64,000 nt of DNA from Effrenium voratum (Eukaryota > Sar > Dinophyceae > Suessiales > Symbiodiniaceae): positions 1 to 64,000 of the forward strand of contig CAUJNA010001240.1 of assembly GCA_963377175.1 (NCBI GenBank), given 5' to 3'. The notes below the pieces were generated by a model, which was given only the letters and a program-made list of their open reading frames with translations, made no database searches and was not told the origin of the DNA. Each line of letters begins with the position of its first letter. Position 1 is the stretch's first letter. Positions 1 through 9,599 of this stretch are shown here, piece after piece. Both the position numbers and the translations under genes were made by a program.

Positions 1-37
<37 letters not shown>

Positions 38-251
38 GGGGGGGGTGGGTGTGTTTGCGTGTTTGCGTGTGTGTGTGTGTGTGTGTGTGTGTTCGTAAGC
101 TTGCGCGTTCTTATATATTATTTATTGTTTTTCTTGATGTTTTTTTGCGTGATTGTATGTGTTTGCGCGTGTTTACGTGTTTGATTGTGCTTTTGCATGT
201 TTGTGGGTGTGTGTGTGTGCACGTGCGTCTTTGTCTGTGTTTGTATGTGTG
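1..251. repeat. (GT)n microsatellite with G-tract
   Basis: The window opens in a (GT)n run at 1-34, followed by a run of G at 35-47, a second (GT)n run at about 66-92, and then imperfect GT/TG-rich sequence with scattered TGCGTGTTT words to about 251. Reading frames through it give Val/Cys- and His/Thr-rich strings that only reflect the dinucleotide. The repeat probably continues to the left of the window. Confidence 0.9.
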
Positions 252-3200
252 TCTTTCCTCAGGGCACCCTTTCCGGGGTTTGCTGAAAGGGAAACAAACC
301 ATGGGATTTGCCGATTCAGCGGCAGAACCATGCCATTTGTGGGTTTACCGCATGGGGTAGTGCCATGAATTCTGCAGGCATCTGCACCGTGCCTTCGACA
401 GCTCAGCATGCATCTGCTTTTCCTTTTCGCTGGCTCTCTCCTGGCATGAAGCCAGCTGCTCAACAGGCTTGAAACATCTCCTTCGCATGAGTACTCTTTT
501 AGCTTTACCAAGCTCCTGCTTCGGGTGATGCTTCCTAAAGTGTGGGGACAAGAAGTCTATGCCCACTAGCAAACTGAACGCCAGAACGCTCTTGCTGTTT
601 TTCCCCTATCTGCCCTCAGTCCCTTCTTGGCCAATTCGAGGTCAGAACCCTGCACGCTGGCGGGTCCTCACCTTTTCTCGGCTTGCAATTCGCAGCCCAT
701 CCGCTCTGCACCCATCGCGGCCGGCATGCTCGCCACGTCAAGCGGCGAGCTCGCAAGCGCGAGCCCTAGCAGCGCCCAAGATGGGCTCAGTGCCCTCCCC
801 TCAAGTTTGAGGTAAGCCCTGTCCGCCAAATCCTCGTGGCCCGACATGAGGCTGCGCGTCAGTGCCGCCGTCCCAACGGGTTAGCGCACGCAGTGTCGCC
901 TGGCCCCCCTGCGGCTGCCCAATCCTTCTGCGGAGAGGAAAGACGCAAGAGGCTGCGCGCATTGGATTGATACTTGATGGGAGGTTGCAACGGCCTCAGC
1001 CGGCGTCGTACTTGATGGAGGCATCGTGCTCATGGAAGGACGCCGTTGCAAGCTGCTCGGACGTGGCCGGAGCTTGGCCCAGGTAGAAAAAGAGCACCAG
1101 GATGTGGTGCATGAAGCCGTCCTGAACATTGGGGTCACGCATTCACTCTGATGCTGGCTGACTTCTACTTTGCCTGTTGCGTCATGCAAAAAACTGGCTC
1201 CAGCATAAGTTGGTAGGCTCTTGCCTTGCAGCGAACAGATAACGCCAATCAAGCCCCAATAGGCTTAAACGGAGCCACTTCAACATTTCTGGGTCCCTGG
1301 CACCACAGGGCCCCAGTGAGGCACAATCAAAACCCAGGATCAAAATGGCCCACCCACGGCCATGCAAAGACTCAAGAAGGCAGACTTCCGCACCTATGTC
1401 TTGGCCCGGGATTGTAACCTTCATTCATCTACCGGGGTTGTGGGTTGTGGCCCCGATGGCAACCAATCGGAACACCGAAGCCACCGGAGCCACCGGAGCA
1501 TCCAGGGCGCTCCGGCGCGTTGCGCGCGGAGTTGGTGCTCGTCCGCGCCGTGGAGCAGCGCTGAGCGGCCCACTGAAAGGCCTCCCAGTCGCTGAACACC
1601 GGCGAGCGGTGAAAGGAATGCTCAGGCTGTAAGAAACCAGCAGAGATTCTGCAGGTGCGGGCAATCTCTTGTAGAAACCCCAAAGGAGATATACACTCGA
1701 TCACAAGCAAGGCCAGAAAAGCAGCGGCCAAGGCATGATGCCGAGGAGATGAAGGGAATGAACTCCCACCCATGGCATTGAAACCCCGCATGCAACATGA
1801 AGTGGCAGACAAACATCAGACACTTGCAGCCGAATGCTGCTCCACGCTCAAAACTGAAGTTAGAATTTGGCGTGCAACAATGTCAACCTTGCCACGCAAC
1901 AGAGTCCTGTTTTCACGTTCGTGGAGGTAGCCACCAAACAATGCAACAACGCATTCCCGTCATCCTGCAAATGGGCCGGGTGGCACGAGCGAAAAGCAGA
2001 TTTGAATCACCTCGCCTGATGGCGCCACACCCGTAGCCTCCGCCTCCTGGTCAAAGCAGCGGCCTCGTCTTGAGCGGATGCTCCTTGGCGAGAATGGCCA
2101 CAAATCAGTGAGGAGCAAGGCCAAGGGAAAGTGGCACAGCCCCCAAGAAACAAATCGATGGGAGAAAACAAAACTCAAAAAGGAACCTGAAGTTCATGAT
2201 TTGCTCACATAGAAAACAAATCGCAGATTGACTCCTCTACGAACCTGAACTTCTTTGTTTGCAGGGGCTGCAAGTTTAACATACGGCCTTGTTGCCTGGA
2301 TCCTGGCTCAATCATGTCCCGGGCCGGTGTTCGCGCCGCACAGCGCAAGCGTTTCCACGCAGCGGGCGCATTTCGCGCGGGCGAACACGTCCCCGGGAAT
2401 CACCGGCCCGCGCCAGCCCCGCATCTGCAACGTGCAAAGAAAATCGCTGGGCGCTCCAAATGAAACCCAAGCGCTTATAACCGGCAACACAGTGAGGTGC
2501 CCGGGTGCCACCCAGGCAGCTTTCGACACGCGATGTGACGGACTCCCCCGAGCTTCGAAACACAAAAGAGGCATGCGTGCACCCCAGCCGCGCCCAAAAT
2601 CGGCTAGAAACCAGGTGGAAAAATCGTGTTTGCAGCAAAGATGCGCAAGGACCGTTTTGAAACAAGAAAGCCAAACGGCAGATCCCCTCCGGAGGAAATC
2701 AACCCTGCCGGGGCTCAAATTCCCTTCATGGCCGTCCCCCAGCATCAGCACCGCCACACGCCGGGCGGGGAAGCACTCGAAGGCGCCGTCAGAATCGAGA
2801 TACGCCCGGGCCTTCACGTCTGTGAGGGGCAGGCCTCCAACACTCATCTCGTGAGGGTCTGAAAAAAGTCCGGGGTCTCTTCATTCAACTGGTCTGCCCC
2901 GAAAGTGCTCAAAGTCCAGAAACTAGCGGAGTGAAGTTCGCACATGTTCGCACCTGCAAGGACCAAGAAAGCAAACATCTTCATGCCAACATCCATCCGC
3001 GCATCTGCTTGTCTCCTTTGTCTCTTTCCTCTACGTTCTCATATGATCTTCGTTCCATGCGCGCCTCGCGCCCCGGAAAGCTCCGTTCCCAATTCCAGCA
3101 GCGGCGGCGCGTGCAAGCCTCGGGCGGTTCGCCCCGAATCATGTGCGTGTCTGCGTGTCCTGGTCGTCATGCAATATGGCTTTCATGCAGCAAGCAGCAT

Positions 3201-3790
3201 AGGGATGGCTGGGGTGCAGCTCTGACTCGGCAAAATCAAAATGAGAAGACGGCGGACCTCAAAAACCAACAAATTACACCACCAATCCAGACCAATCAGG
3301 GGAGGTAGCCTCTTTTTTTTTTGCCGGGCTCCTTCCAATGGCTAAAACTAACAACATGCAATCCACCCGGCCCCGGGCGGAAAAAAAACGCCGCTCGGAG
3401 GGCCGAACCGTTTTCCGTTTTCCACCAAGACGCCGTCCCGGAGCTGAGCTTCCAGTGCTCCTGGCTGACGAGTCATGGGCTCCATGGGGTGACCCCATGG
3501 GTTGGAAAATTTCGTTTGGAGACGCCAGGGGTAAGCGGAGAGATGTGACCTGCTCCACGGGTTGGAAAAAAAATCCTGAGACGCCAACCATGCGCGGAGG
3601 GCAACAAAAAGCAAGAAGCCGAAACAAAAAACTCCTCCGATGCCCCCTTGGCGAAGGGACAAGCGCGTGTGCAAATCAAGCGGGGGGCATCTCTCACCAC
3701 GGAAAATCTCTGGGGGGTTGGGGGGAGTAGTCTTTGGGCTTAGGTCCTTTCTGTGTCACAGGAAGCGGATTTTCCCTTTCCCGCAGCCCG
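252..3790. other. GC-rich stretch without recognisable gene
   Basis: No reading frame here has a recognisable domain. The longest are two overlapping opposite-strand frames at 2255-2854 (+, 199 codons) and 2308-2847 (-, 179 codons). Both are Arg/Ala/Pro/Ser-rich and look like products of high GC. A small direct repeat, GCCACCGGA, occurs near 1482-1500. I see no RNA gene or long repeat. Dispersed exons of an intron-rich host gene cannot be excluded. Confidence 0.5.
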
Positions 3791-3802
3791 GTGCTTGCCA
3801 TG

Positions 3803-3941
3803 TGGCCATGGGTCAAAAGCCAAACCCCGTACCCCCAGTGAACAAAGCCCAATCCAACCACTAAAATAGGAAGCCTAAAATGGGTGGTGAATTCACCGCA
3901 ACCCCCATGTTGGGATCCCAAAACGGTCTTGACCACAGCCA
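3803..3941 (+). mobile_element. Short inverted-repeat element, family A, copy 1
   Basis: This is a non-autonomous MITE-like element of about 139 bp. The left end TGGCCATGGGTCAAAA is an imperfect inverted match to the right end TTGACCACAGCCA. The interior words CGTACCCCCAGTGAAC, CACTAAAATAGGA and AAAATGGGTGGTG recur in the same order in the copies at 41.1 kb and 46.3 kb. It has no coding capacity. Mobility by an external transposase is inferred from the inverted ends and the dispersion. Confidence 0.7.
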
Positions 3942-4005
3942 TTTTCAAGGGAGGAAGCCATTTTCGGTCCCAATCTAAGGCGGGACAACGCTGCCTGCAA
4001 GAGCA

Positions 4006-4290
4006 GAACCATTGGTTTTGACCACCACGGCAATTTTCCTTTTAAAGAGGCCCCCCCTGTCAGGTTCCATCTTAATTGGTGGGATTCCCTACCCCAAAAA
4101 AAAAAGAAAGACCAGAGCCAATCAGCAAACCCCAGCTGTTTTCTATGGTAAGGGGCTGAATGGAACAACCCTGCCCCCCCCCTCCCACCCCACCCCCTCC
4201 CCCCCTGAATTTTCCCCACCCCCCCCCCCCAACCCTTTTTCCCCATCCGCGCCAAAACGCCAAAACGGTTTTGACCACCACGGCCCTTTC
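4006..4290 (+). repeat. Broken family-A ends around a pyrimidine tract
   Basis: Two further right-end-like sequences occur here, GGTTTTGACCACCACGGC at about 4014-4031 and again at 4266-4283. Each resembles the 3' end of the element at 3803-3941. Between them lie GTCAGGTTCCAT..TTAATTGGTGGG at about 4058-4082, repeated at 38244-38268, and a C-rich tract. The arrangement looks like nested or partly deleted short repeats. Confidence 0.5.
4150..4250 (+). repeat. Polypyrimidine repeat, copy 1
   Basis: The C-rich tract follows GAATGGAACAACCCTGCCCC and contains CCTGAATTTTCCCC in its middle. The same ordered words occur at about 6958-7025, so this is a dispersed repeat and not merely a local C run. 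The tract is homopurine on the minus strand, a sequence type that can form triplex or slipped structures. Confidence 0.7.
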
Positions 4291-4480
4291 CCCGGCTCCT
4301 GGCAGGGAGACGTGCCAGACCGTGGAGGAGCGCAGCAGCTCCGCCAGCCTCGCCAGCACCTCACCCCGCTCCAACCCATGGAAAAGACCCAGGGCAAGGG
4401 GCTCCCCTACCAAAAGCTTAGCTTTTAGTGGTTCAATACGGAAAACCCATGAGATTTGAGAGGTTAGAAGAAGGGTACCC

Positions 4481-4567
4481 GATTTTTGTCGGTAGTATGT
4501 TTTAGGGGAACCCTCCCAACCAAAAAAGGGGTAGAGAAGGGCACCTAGCTGGGGGACCTAGCAAGGG
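4481..4567 (+). repeat. Dispersed repeat family F, copy 1
   Basis: It shares the ordered words (TT)TTAG..GGGGAACCCTCCC, AAAAAGGGGTA, AGGGCAC and CTGGGGGACCTAG with sequences at 8829-8920 and 9510-9592. The CCCTCCC..AAAAAAGGGG centre can fold weakly. No coding capacity is seen. All three copies recognised lie in the left 10 kb. Confidence 0.65.
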
Positions 4568-4569
4568 AT

Positions 4570-6195
4570 AGCTTTTGGCTGCCCTGCAGGTTGGTCCTGC
4601 CAAAAAACAATAGACTAGGAAGTTGATTTTGGTTTTTCCTCCACGGACTGGTGGTCGCTCATGGCCGCTCCGGGGGATCCAAAAATTGTTTGCTCCATCC
4701 GGGACATGCAAACATCTGAAAATTGCGAGAGGGCTAGTGGCTAATGTCCTTCTTTTGCATGGTGACTCATCCGAAGATGAAACCTGCAGCGTGACATATG
4801 CAAAGCACAATAGGGAGGGAGACGTCCTTTCTTGCGCCATCAGAGGAAAAAGTCTCTGTCCACGTCCCATTCACCAAACCTTTGAGGAGTTCTTGGCCCT
4901 TCTGCCACGCTTGCTTGCCCAGTCGTCCTTTTTGGTGCTTGGAATGGTTTTTTTGGGTGTGTAAAACCCCCAAGTTCCTTCTGCCAAGAAGAAAGCCTCA
5001 CGCCCCGCGGTCTGCCTCTGGCTCCAGCACTGCGTCGAGGGAAGGGCGCCGGAAGGCGTCCAAGGCTGGCCTGCGCTTTTGGTGCTTGTTTCTTTTGATT
5101 GTGGGGGGGTGCATGTTCGCCTGCAGAAGCTGTCAGTTTCTTTCTGAGGGTTTCAGCTTCTTGCCACATCTGTGCATTCATCCACCCTGGGTCCCCCCAG
5201 TCTAGCCTTTCCCCCCCCCCCAAAAAAAAAAGAAAAAAGAAAGTGGGTCCCCCCCCCCCAAAAAAAAAAAGAAAAGAAAGAGAAAGTGGCATGGTCTTGA
5301 TTCCAGCTTGAAGGATACTGGAGATCTCCAGCCCCTTAATTTTCCGGGGCTCGGCGCCCAAACCGCGCGAGCCCGCGCGCTTCACGCCGCCGCCTCGGCA
5401 GCTGGAAGCCCGGGTGGAGCTCCAGCACGGGGCGGGAGGCATTCGCCGCAGCCACCAGGCTCTCGCGGTCCAGGGAGCCTTCAAGGAACGAGCGGAGATC
5501 TTTTTTGCCGAGGGTGGCAAGTGGGCCCCCCGTTTACCGAGGCTGCAGGGGTTTCCAATACGGTCCGAGGGTGGCAAGTGGCAGTTTTCTCAACATCCAG
5601 GAAGCCGTTTTGCGAAGGATTCAAAGCCAATTTCGCCGTTCAAAATCCAGGAATTCCTGTTGCGAGGGATTTTACCAAAATACCCAAACGACGGTTTTGC
5701 GAGGAAGTCTGGTTGGAGTTGGGTGTGGAGTTCTTGGTCAACGGGGTGGAGTTGGGGTGGGGTGAACTCGTTGGGGTTGGAGCTGGAGACTTCAGGTGAT
5801 TTGGAGAGGGTGTCTCCGGGCAACGGGTGGAGCGCCTAGAGGATCAAGGGTTCCTTTCCCCGCCCAGAAGCTCGTTGCAATGCAAGCGCCTTGCAATTGG
5901 TCGTGGGCGCAAAAGCGCAAAAGCGCAAAAGCACCACCAACGAGAAGAAGTGGCTGGTGCTTGAAAACCTCCACGCCGCTCTTTTCTGCTGCCAAAAAAC
6001 GAACTCCTTCAGATTTGATCAACCCGGCCATGGAACGTCTCTGAAAGGCCCGTTGCGTAGTGAGGCGGAAGAGGGGATGGCCAACACTTAGATTTGGGGC
6101 ACCGTGAGCGAAATCCACCCCCACTTGGCCGGCACAAGTGGGGCAAGTGAACCAAGCCCTGGCCTGTAACCAGCTCTCGAGTGCCCACCTCACCT
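4570..6195. other. No gene recognised; local short repeats
   Basis: This stretch holds a tandem pair of poly(C)-poly(A) junctions at about 5211-5273, with the unit C-run then A-run then GAAA-rich. The words GAGGGTGGCAAGTGG occur twice near 5512-5580, and related words (TTTTGCGA, GTTGCGAGGGATTT) near 5600-5700. An open minus-strand frame of 245 codons (4840-5577) reads through the homopolymers and shows no domain. I see no RNA gene. Confidence 0.5.
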
Positions 6196-6198
6196 CTT

Positions 6199-6308
6199 GG
6201 TTGCTCTTGACCCCTCTGCGAAACCTTCAACTTTTTGTGGGTGTAATGGAAAACCCCATCGATTTCCAAAAAAGAGTTGAAGTCTAAAGATCCAACCCAA
6301 TCGCAGTA
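6199..6308 (+). mobile_element. Short inverted-repeat element, family E, copy 1
   Basis: It opens with GGTTGCTCTTGACCCCTCTG, then CTTCAACTTTTTGTGG, GGAAAACCCC, and ends with AGTCTAAAGATCCAACCCAA. The copy at 37319-37431 matches it in word order and spacing. AACTTTTTG near the left and AAAAAAGAGTTGAAG near the right form imperfect inverted repeats. It is non-coding. Confidence 0.65.
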
Positions 6309-6502
6309 GAGACCTTCCGCCTGGCCCCCCACAGCCCACAGCCCCGCAGCCGCCTGCCAGCCAGCGGCTCGCCTCGCGCCGCAGCGCCGCCGCCTTCTGT
6401 GCGCTCTCCGCGAGCCGCGGAAAGCGCCGGGCCAGGAAGCCTCCCAGAGGCCCACCAAAAGTCTCGAAGGAAGATCTGCGAAACCTTTCCATGGCCATAC
6501 TC

Positions 6503-6604
6503 TGCTCCCCTGCTAAAAGTGAATAACTTTTAGTGGTTTAATTTGGAAAACCATGAATTGGCAAAAAGTTAAAGTCCTAACATCCAAGCAAAATGCAGCA
6601 AAGT
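6503..6604 (+). mobile_element. Short inverted-repeat element, family E, copy 2
   Basis: The element begins TGCTCCCCTGCTAAAAGTGA, carries AACTTTTAGTGGTTTAAT and GGAAAACC, and ends AAAAGTTAAAGTCCTAACAT followed by CCAAGCAAAATGCAGCAAAG. Copies with the same order are at 46901-47034 and 53110-53210. TAACTTTT and AAAAGTTA form the inverted arms. No coding capacity is seen. Confidence 0.7.
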
Positions 6605-6944
6605 TTACATTCTGAGTTGTGGTTCTGTGCTTCTCCCAGTTGTTCCTTTGTTCTTTTTGCAAACATGGATTGATTTTGAGCAAGGGCGCAGCTTTAGCAA
6701 CTGGAAAAGCTCTAGTTATGTTTCCTCTCAGGGTGCAAATGCAACACAAACAACTCAGCTTGGCGCGGGACATTCTGAGTTGTGGTTCCGCGCTTCTCCC
6801 AGCTCGCCCACCGATTGATTGATTTTTGCGCAAGGGCGTGGAAGGACGGAATGGAAATATTGCTCGAACGACCAACCCAAGTCACCATTGAAGAGAAACC
6901 AAGAGGAGGTTAGTTCAACAATCTTGGTGTTTCAACCATGGCTG

Positions 6945-7060
6945 CAACAGTAAGGCGCGGAATGGAACAACCCTGCCCCATGCCCCCTCCCCCTCCCCCC
7001 CCCTGAATTTTCCCCCTCCCCCCCTCCCCCCTCCCGCCCTTCTTCCCCCTCCACGCCTAG
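6945..7060 (+). repeat. Polypyrimidine repeat, copy 2
   Basis: GGAATGGAACAACCCTGCCCC is followed by a C/T-rich tract containing CCTGAATTTTCCCC, matching 4150-4250. The preserved words outside the homopolymer show common descent of the two copies. Confidence 0.7.
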
Positions 7061-7307
7061 CTGCTCCTCCCAGAACCGCAGCTTGGCCAAGTCGAGCATC
7101 TCCGGCTGCCCGTCTGCGCCGACCGCGAGCGCGCCCGGCGCCCGGCGCTGCAGCAGGGAGAAGCTCCTCAGAAGGTGCCCGATGGCCTTGCCATGGAGTC
7201 CATCTTGGCACCCCACCCCTAGAGCAACCCAAGAGAGAATGTCATGATTTGCCGACCCCTGCTTTTTAATAGGGTGGGGGGTCCCCGTTAAACCCAAAAC
7301 ACCGGGA

Positions 7308-7327
7308 CCCCTGTTGATAAACAGGGG
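7308..7327. repeat. Perfect hairpin, 8-bp stem
   Basis: CCCCTGTT and AACAGGGG form a perfect 8-bp stem around the loop GATA. It lies in a larger G/C-rich stretch (7262-7340) that includes GGGGGGTCCCCG and CCGGGACCCC, so the hairpin may be the core of a decayed inverted-repeat element. A transcription role is not supported. Confidence 0.5.
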
Positions 7328-7339
7328 TTGATTAACTTG

Positions 7340-8355
7340 GGCCAACATTGCCATGCGTTCTGACAATCGTTTGGCGCGAACATCGCGTGAGCGCGGTTTG
7401 GTGGCGCAATCGATCGGAATCCGCTTGGGACCCCTTTCCTGAAGGGAGAAGCTCCTGCCTTCAGCAAACAGCCCTCGCGAGCAAGTTCCCTGTGGATGGA
7501 CAAATCTCGAAGCCAACCTCCACCAGGAACCCCGCTTGAAACCAGGAGCAACTCGATTTCTGCAGAGTGAAAAGTCAGCTTTTCCCAAACGAACTAGTGA
7601 ACATCTACGCCACTTAAAGTGCAAAACAATCCCAGAAAGTGCTTCAAACATTGCGTGAAGCTGGGAGCCCAGGTGTAGCATGCTCCCCAAGGAAGACTCA
7701 GAAGGCGTGGAACCCTGACGTCTGACAACCAAAGCATTGTGGCATTGCGTGGCTTTGCGAAGAATGATGAAAACCCAAAAGGGCAGCTTTGCAAAGCACG
7801 CCAAGTCTCGCGCTGGAATCCATCAGCAAGCAAAGCCCAGCAAAGCCACGCTAACTGAAAGGGGAGGGGGGGGTTGTTTGAGAACTGGTGGTTCCAACGG
7901 AAAACTGCAAGGAAACCAAATTCACAATTTTCGGGGACACCCCAAAAGAAGGAAGGGGTGACCCCCAGATCCTCCCTAAAATTTGCACCTGGCGCCAAGC
8001 ATCCCACCCCCACCCCCACACCCACACCCACCCCCACACCCACACCCACACCCACAGCAAAGTTTCCAGGATTTTTGTTGGCCAAAAAAAACGCCTCGCC
8101 GGCCAGGCGTCCACCAGCTCCGCGCCGCCTCCCAGCGCTGGTGTTTCACCAGGTAGGCGCTGGCCAGGAAGTTGCAGTCCGCCTCTATGGGAGGATCTCA
8201 GAGGCCATGAGGCGGATGTCCATGGGAAAAACCGGCTGTCTTTTTGTTCTTGCTTCTGCTTTTTTCGTGCCGGTTGAATTGAGGGAACCCGCCTCCCCCC
8301 ACCCAAAAAAAAGAGAAGAGGACCCAGGGAAACCGAGCACCTTGCAACTTTCCTG
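7340..8355. other. No gene recognised; (CCCACA)n tract
   Basis: No domain is visible in any frame. A (CCCACA/CCCACC)n microsatellite at about 8006-8056 accounts for the repetitive Pro-Thr or Gly-Val frames. The rest is mixed GC-rich sequence with A-runs near 8086 and 8306. Confidence 0.5.
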
Positions 8356-8359
8356 AGAC

Positions 8360-8468
8360 GGAAAGGGTCAAAAAAAAGGGGTACTCGAAATGGGTTGCCC
8401 TGGGAAATGGAAACACGGACTGAAACCTGCGGTGCCCTGGCCCGCTTCGGTGTAATGACCCATACATT
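8360..8468 (+). mobile_element. Short inverted-repeat element, family B, copy 1
   Basis: The interior has ACTCGAAATGGGTTGCCC, GGGAAATGGAAACACGGACT and GAAACCTGCGGTGCCC. These words are shared in order with copies at 42361, 49318, 55249 and 56476. The ends (GGGTCAAAA-like on the left, AATGACCCATA on the right) are a degenerate version of the family TIR seen clearly at 55249-55352. Confidence 0.6.
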
Positions 8469-8828
8469 CATGGGGGTTATGAAGGTCGTGAACATGGGGG
8501 GGTGCCTGTCTCTTCACAAAAAAAGCCGCGCCAGGAAAAAGAAGGAGACACCCAGGCGGCCCAGGCGGCTTGCCGCCTTCAGTCTTGCGCCCCTTGGGGC
8601 TGAAGGGGAAAGGGTAGATGTTAAATTCTTTCTCTTTCTCGAAATGGTGCCTCTCCAGAAAACCCCCCCCCCCCCCCCGAACGGAAGCCCAATCAAACCC
8701 AGGCAACCCCGCCTCGGCCACGCCCTCCAAGGCCCGGGCGAGGGAGCGGGCCGCGCAGGTCTGCCACACCTAACCAGCTGGACAGCCCCCAGAAACCGAA
8801 CCCAGGTCCTGGAGCTCCTTCCTCCAGT

Positions 8829-8920
8829 AGATTTTTTCTGGGTGTAGTCTATTTTAGTAGGGCCCTCCCCAAAAAAGGGGTAAAAGGGCACTACTGGGGG
8901 ACTGGGGGACCCAGCCTTCC
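8829..8920 (+). repeat. Dispersed repeat family F, copy 2
   Basis: It contains GTAGTCTATTTTAGTAGGG, CCCTCCCC, AAAAAAGGGGTAAAAGGGCA and CTGGGGGAC. It is nearly collinear with the copy at 9510-9592. Confidence 0.7.
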
Positions 8921-9509
8921 AAGGAAAAAAGGACAATTTCGCGGGGTTCCTTGGCGCCCAAGGCTTGAAACCAAATGGGCGCTGGCCGCTGGGTGCTTCC
9001 GGCCTGCTCGGGTGACAGCTGGCCAGCAACGAACTGCGCCAACACCGAGGGCAAGTCCTGCGTTGCGCAAAGCTCCGGACGAATTCACCTTGCCCATTGC
9101 CTTGTCTTGAGGGAAGCCCAGAACATACGGGCAGCCATGTATGCTTCTACTGGTAAGGGCCCCTACCGTCCTCAACACACATCCCAAAAATGTGTAAGGC
9201 AATCCTGCTCTCTGCTTGAGCTACCCCCCACACCCTGGGCGTTACACACAGCCCTCAGCCAGGCCACCAAAGAACTGTCCAGTTCGGTACCCCGGTTGCA
9301 CCAGCTGATCCCCGTTGGTCGGCGCACGAAGGTCTCCTGGCTGGTGCTCCAGGTCACCAAGAGCTCCCCCGCCTTCGCCCGCGCCTCCGGCTGCCGGCGC
9401 GGCTGAAGCTCCTAACCGCCGGCACAGAAAAGATGCGATTTGTCTGGCGCAAGCCCTGCGTCTTGCCAAACTCCTCTCCTAGGCCCTCTTGTAGACAGGT
9501 TACAATAAG

Positions 9510-9592
9510 GGTGCCCTTTTTTCTGTAGTCTATTTTAGTAGGGGAACCCTCCCGAAGAAACGATAAAAGGGCACTGGGGGACCTAGTCTAGG
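9510..9592 (+). repeat. Dispersed repeat family F, copy 3
   Basis: It contains GTAGTCTATTTTAGTAGGGG, AACCCTCCC, ATAAAAGGGCACTGGGGGAC and CTAGTCTAGG. It is the best match to the copy at 8829-8920, about 0.7 kb away, so a local duplication is possible. Confidence 0.7.
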
Positions 9593-9599
9593 TGAGCCA

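Noticed and set aside
2308..2847. 179-codon minus-strand frame opposite a 199-codon plus frame
   Set aside because: Both strands are open over the same GC-rich DNA and neither has a recognisable domain.
3929..3945. ACAGCCATTTTCAAG as a dinoflagellate spliced-leader relic
   Set aside because: Only a few bases agree with the leader, and the word is better explained as the family-A terminus.
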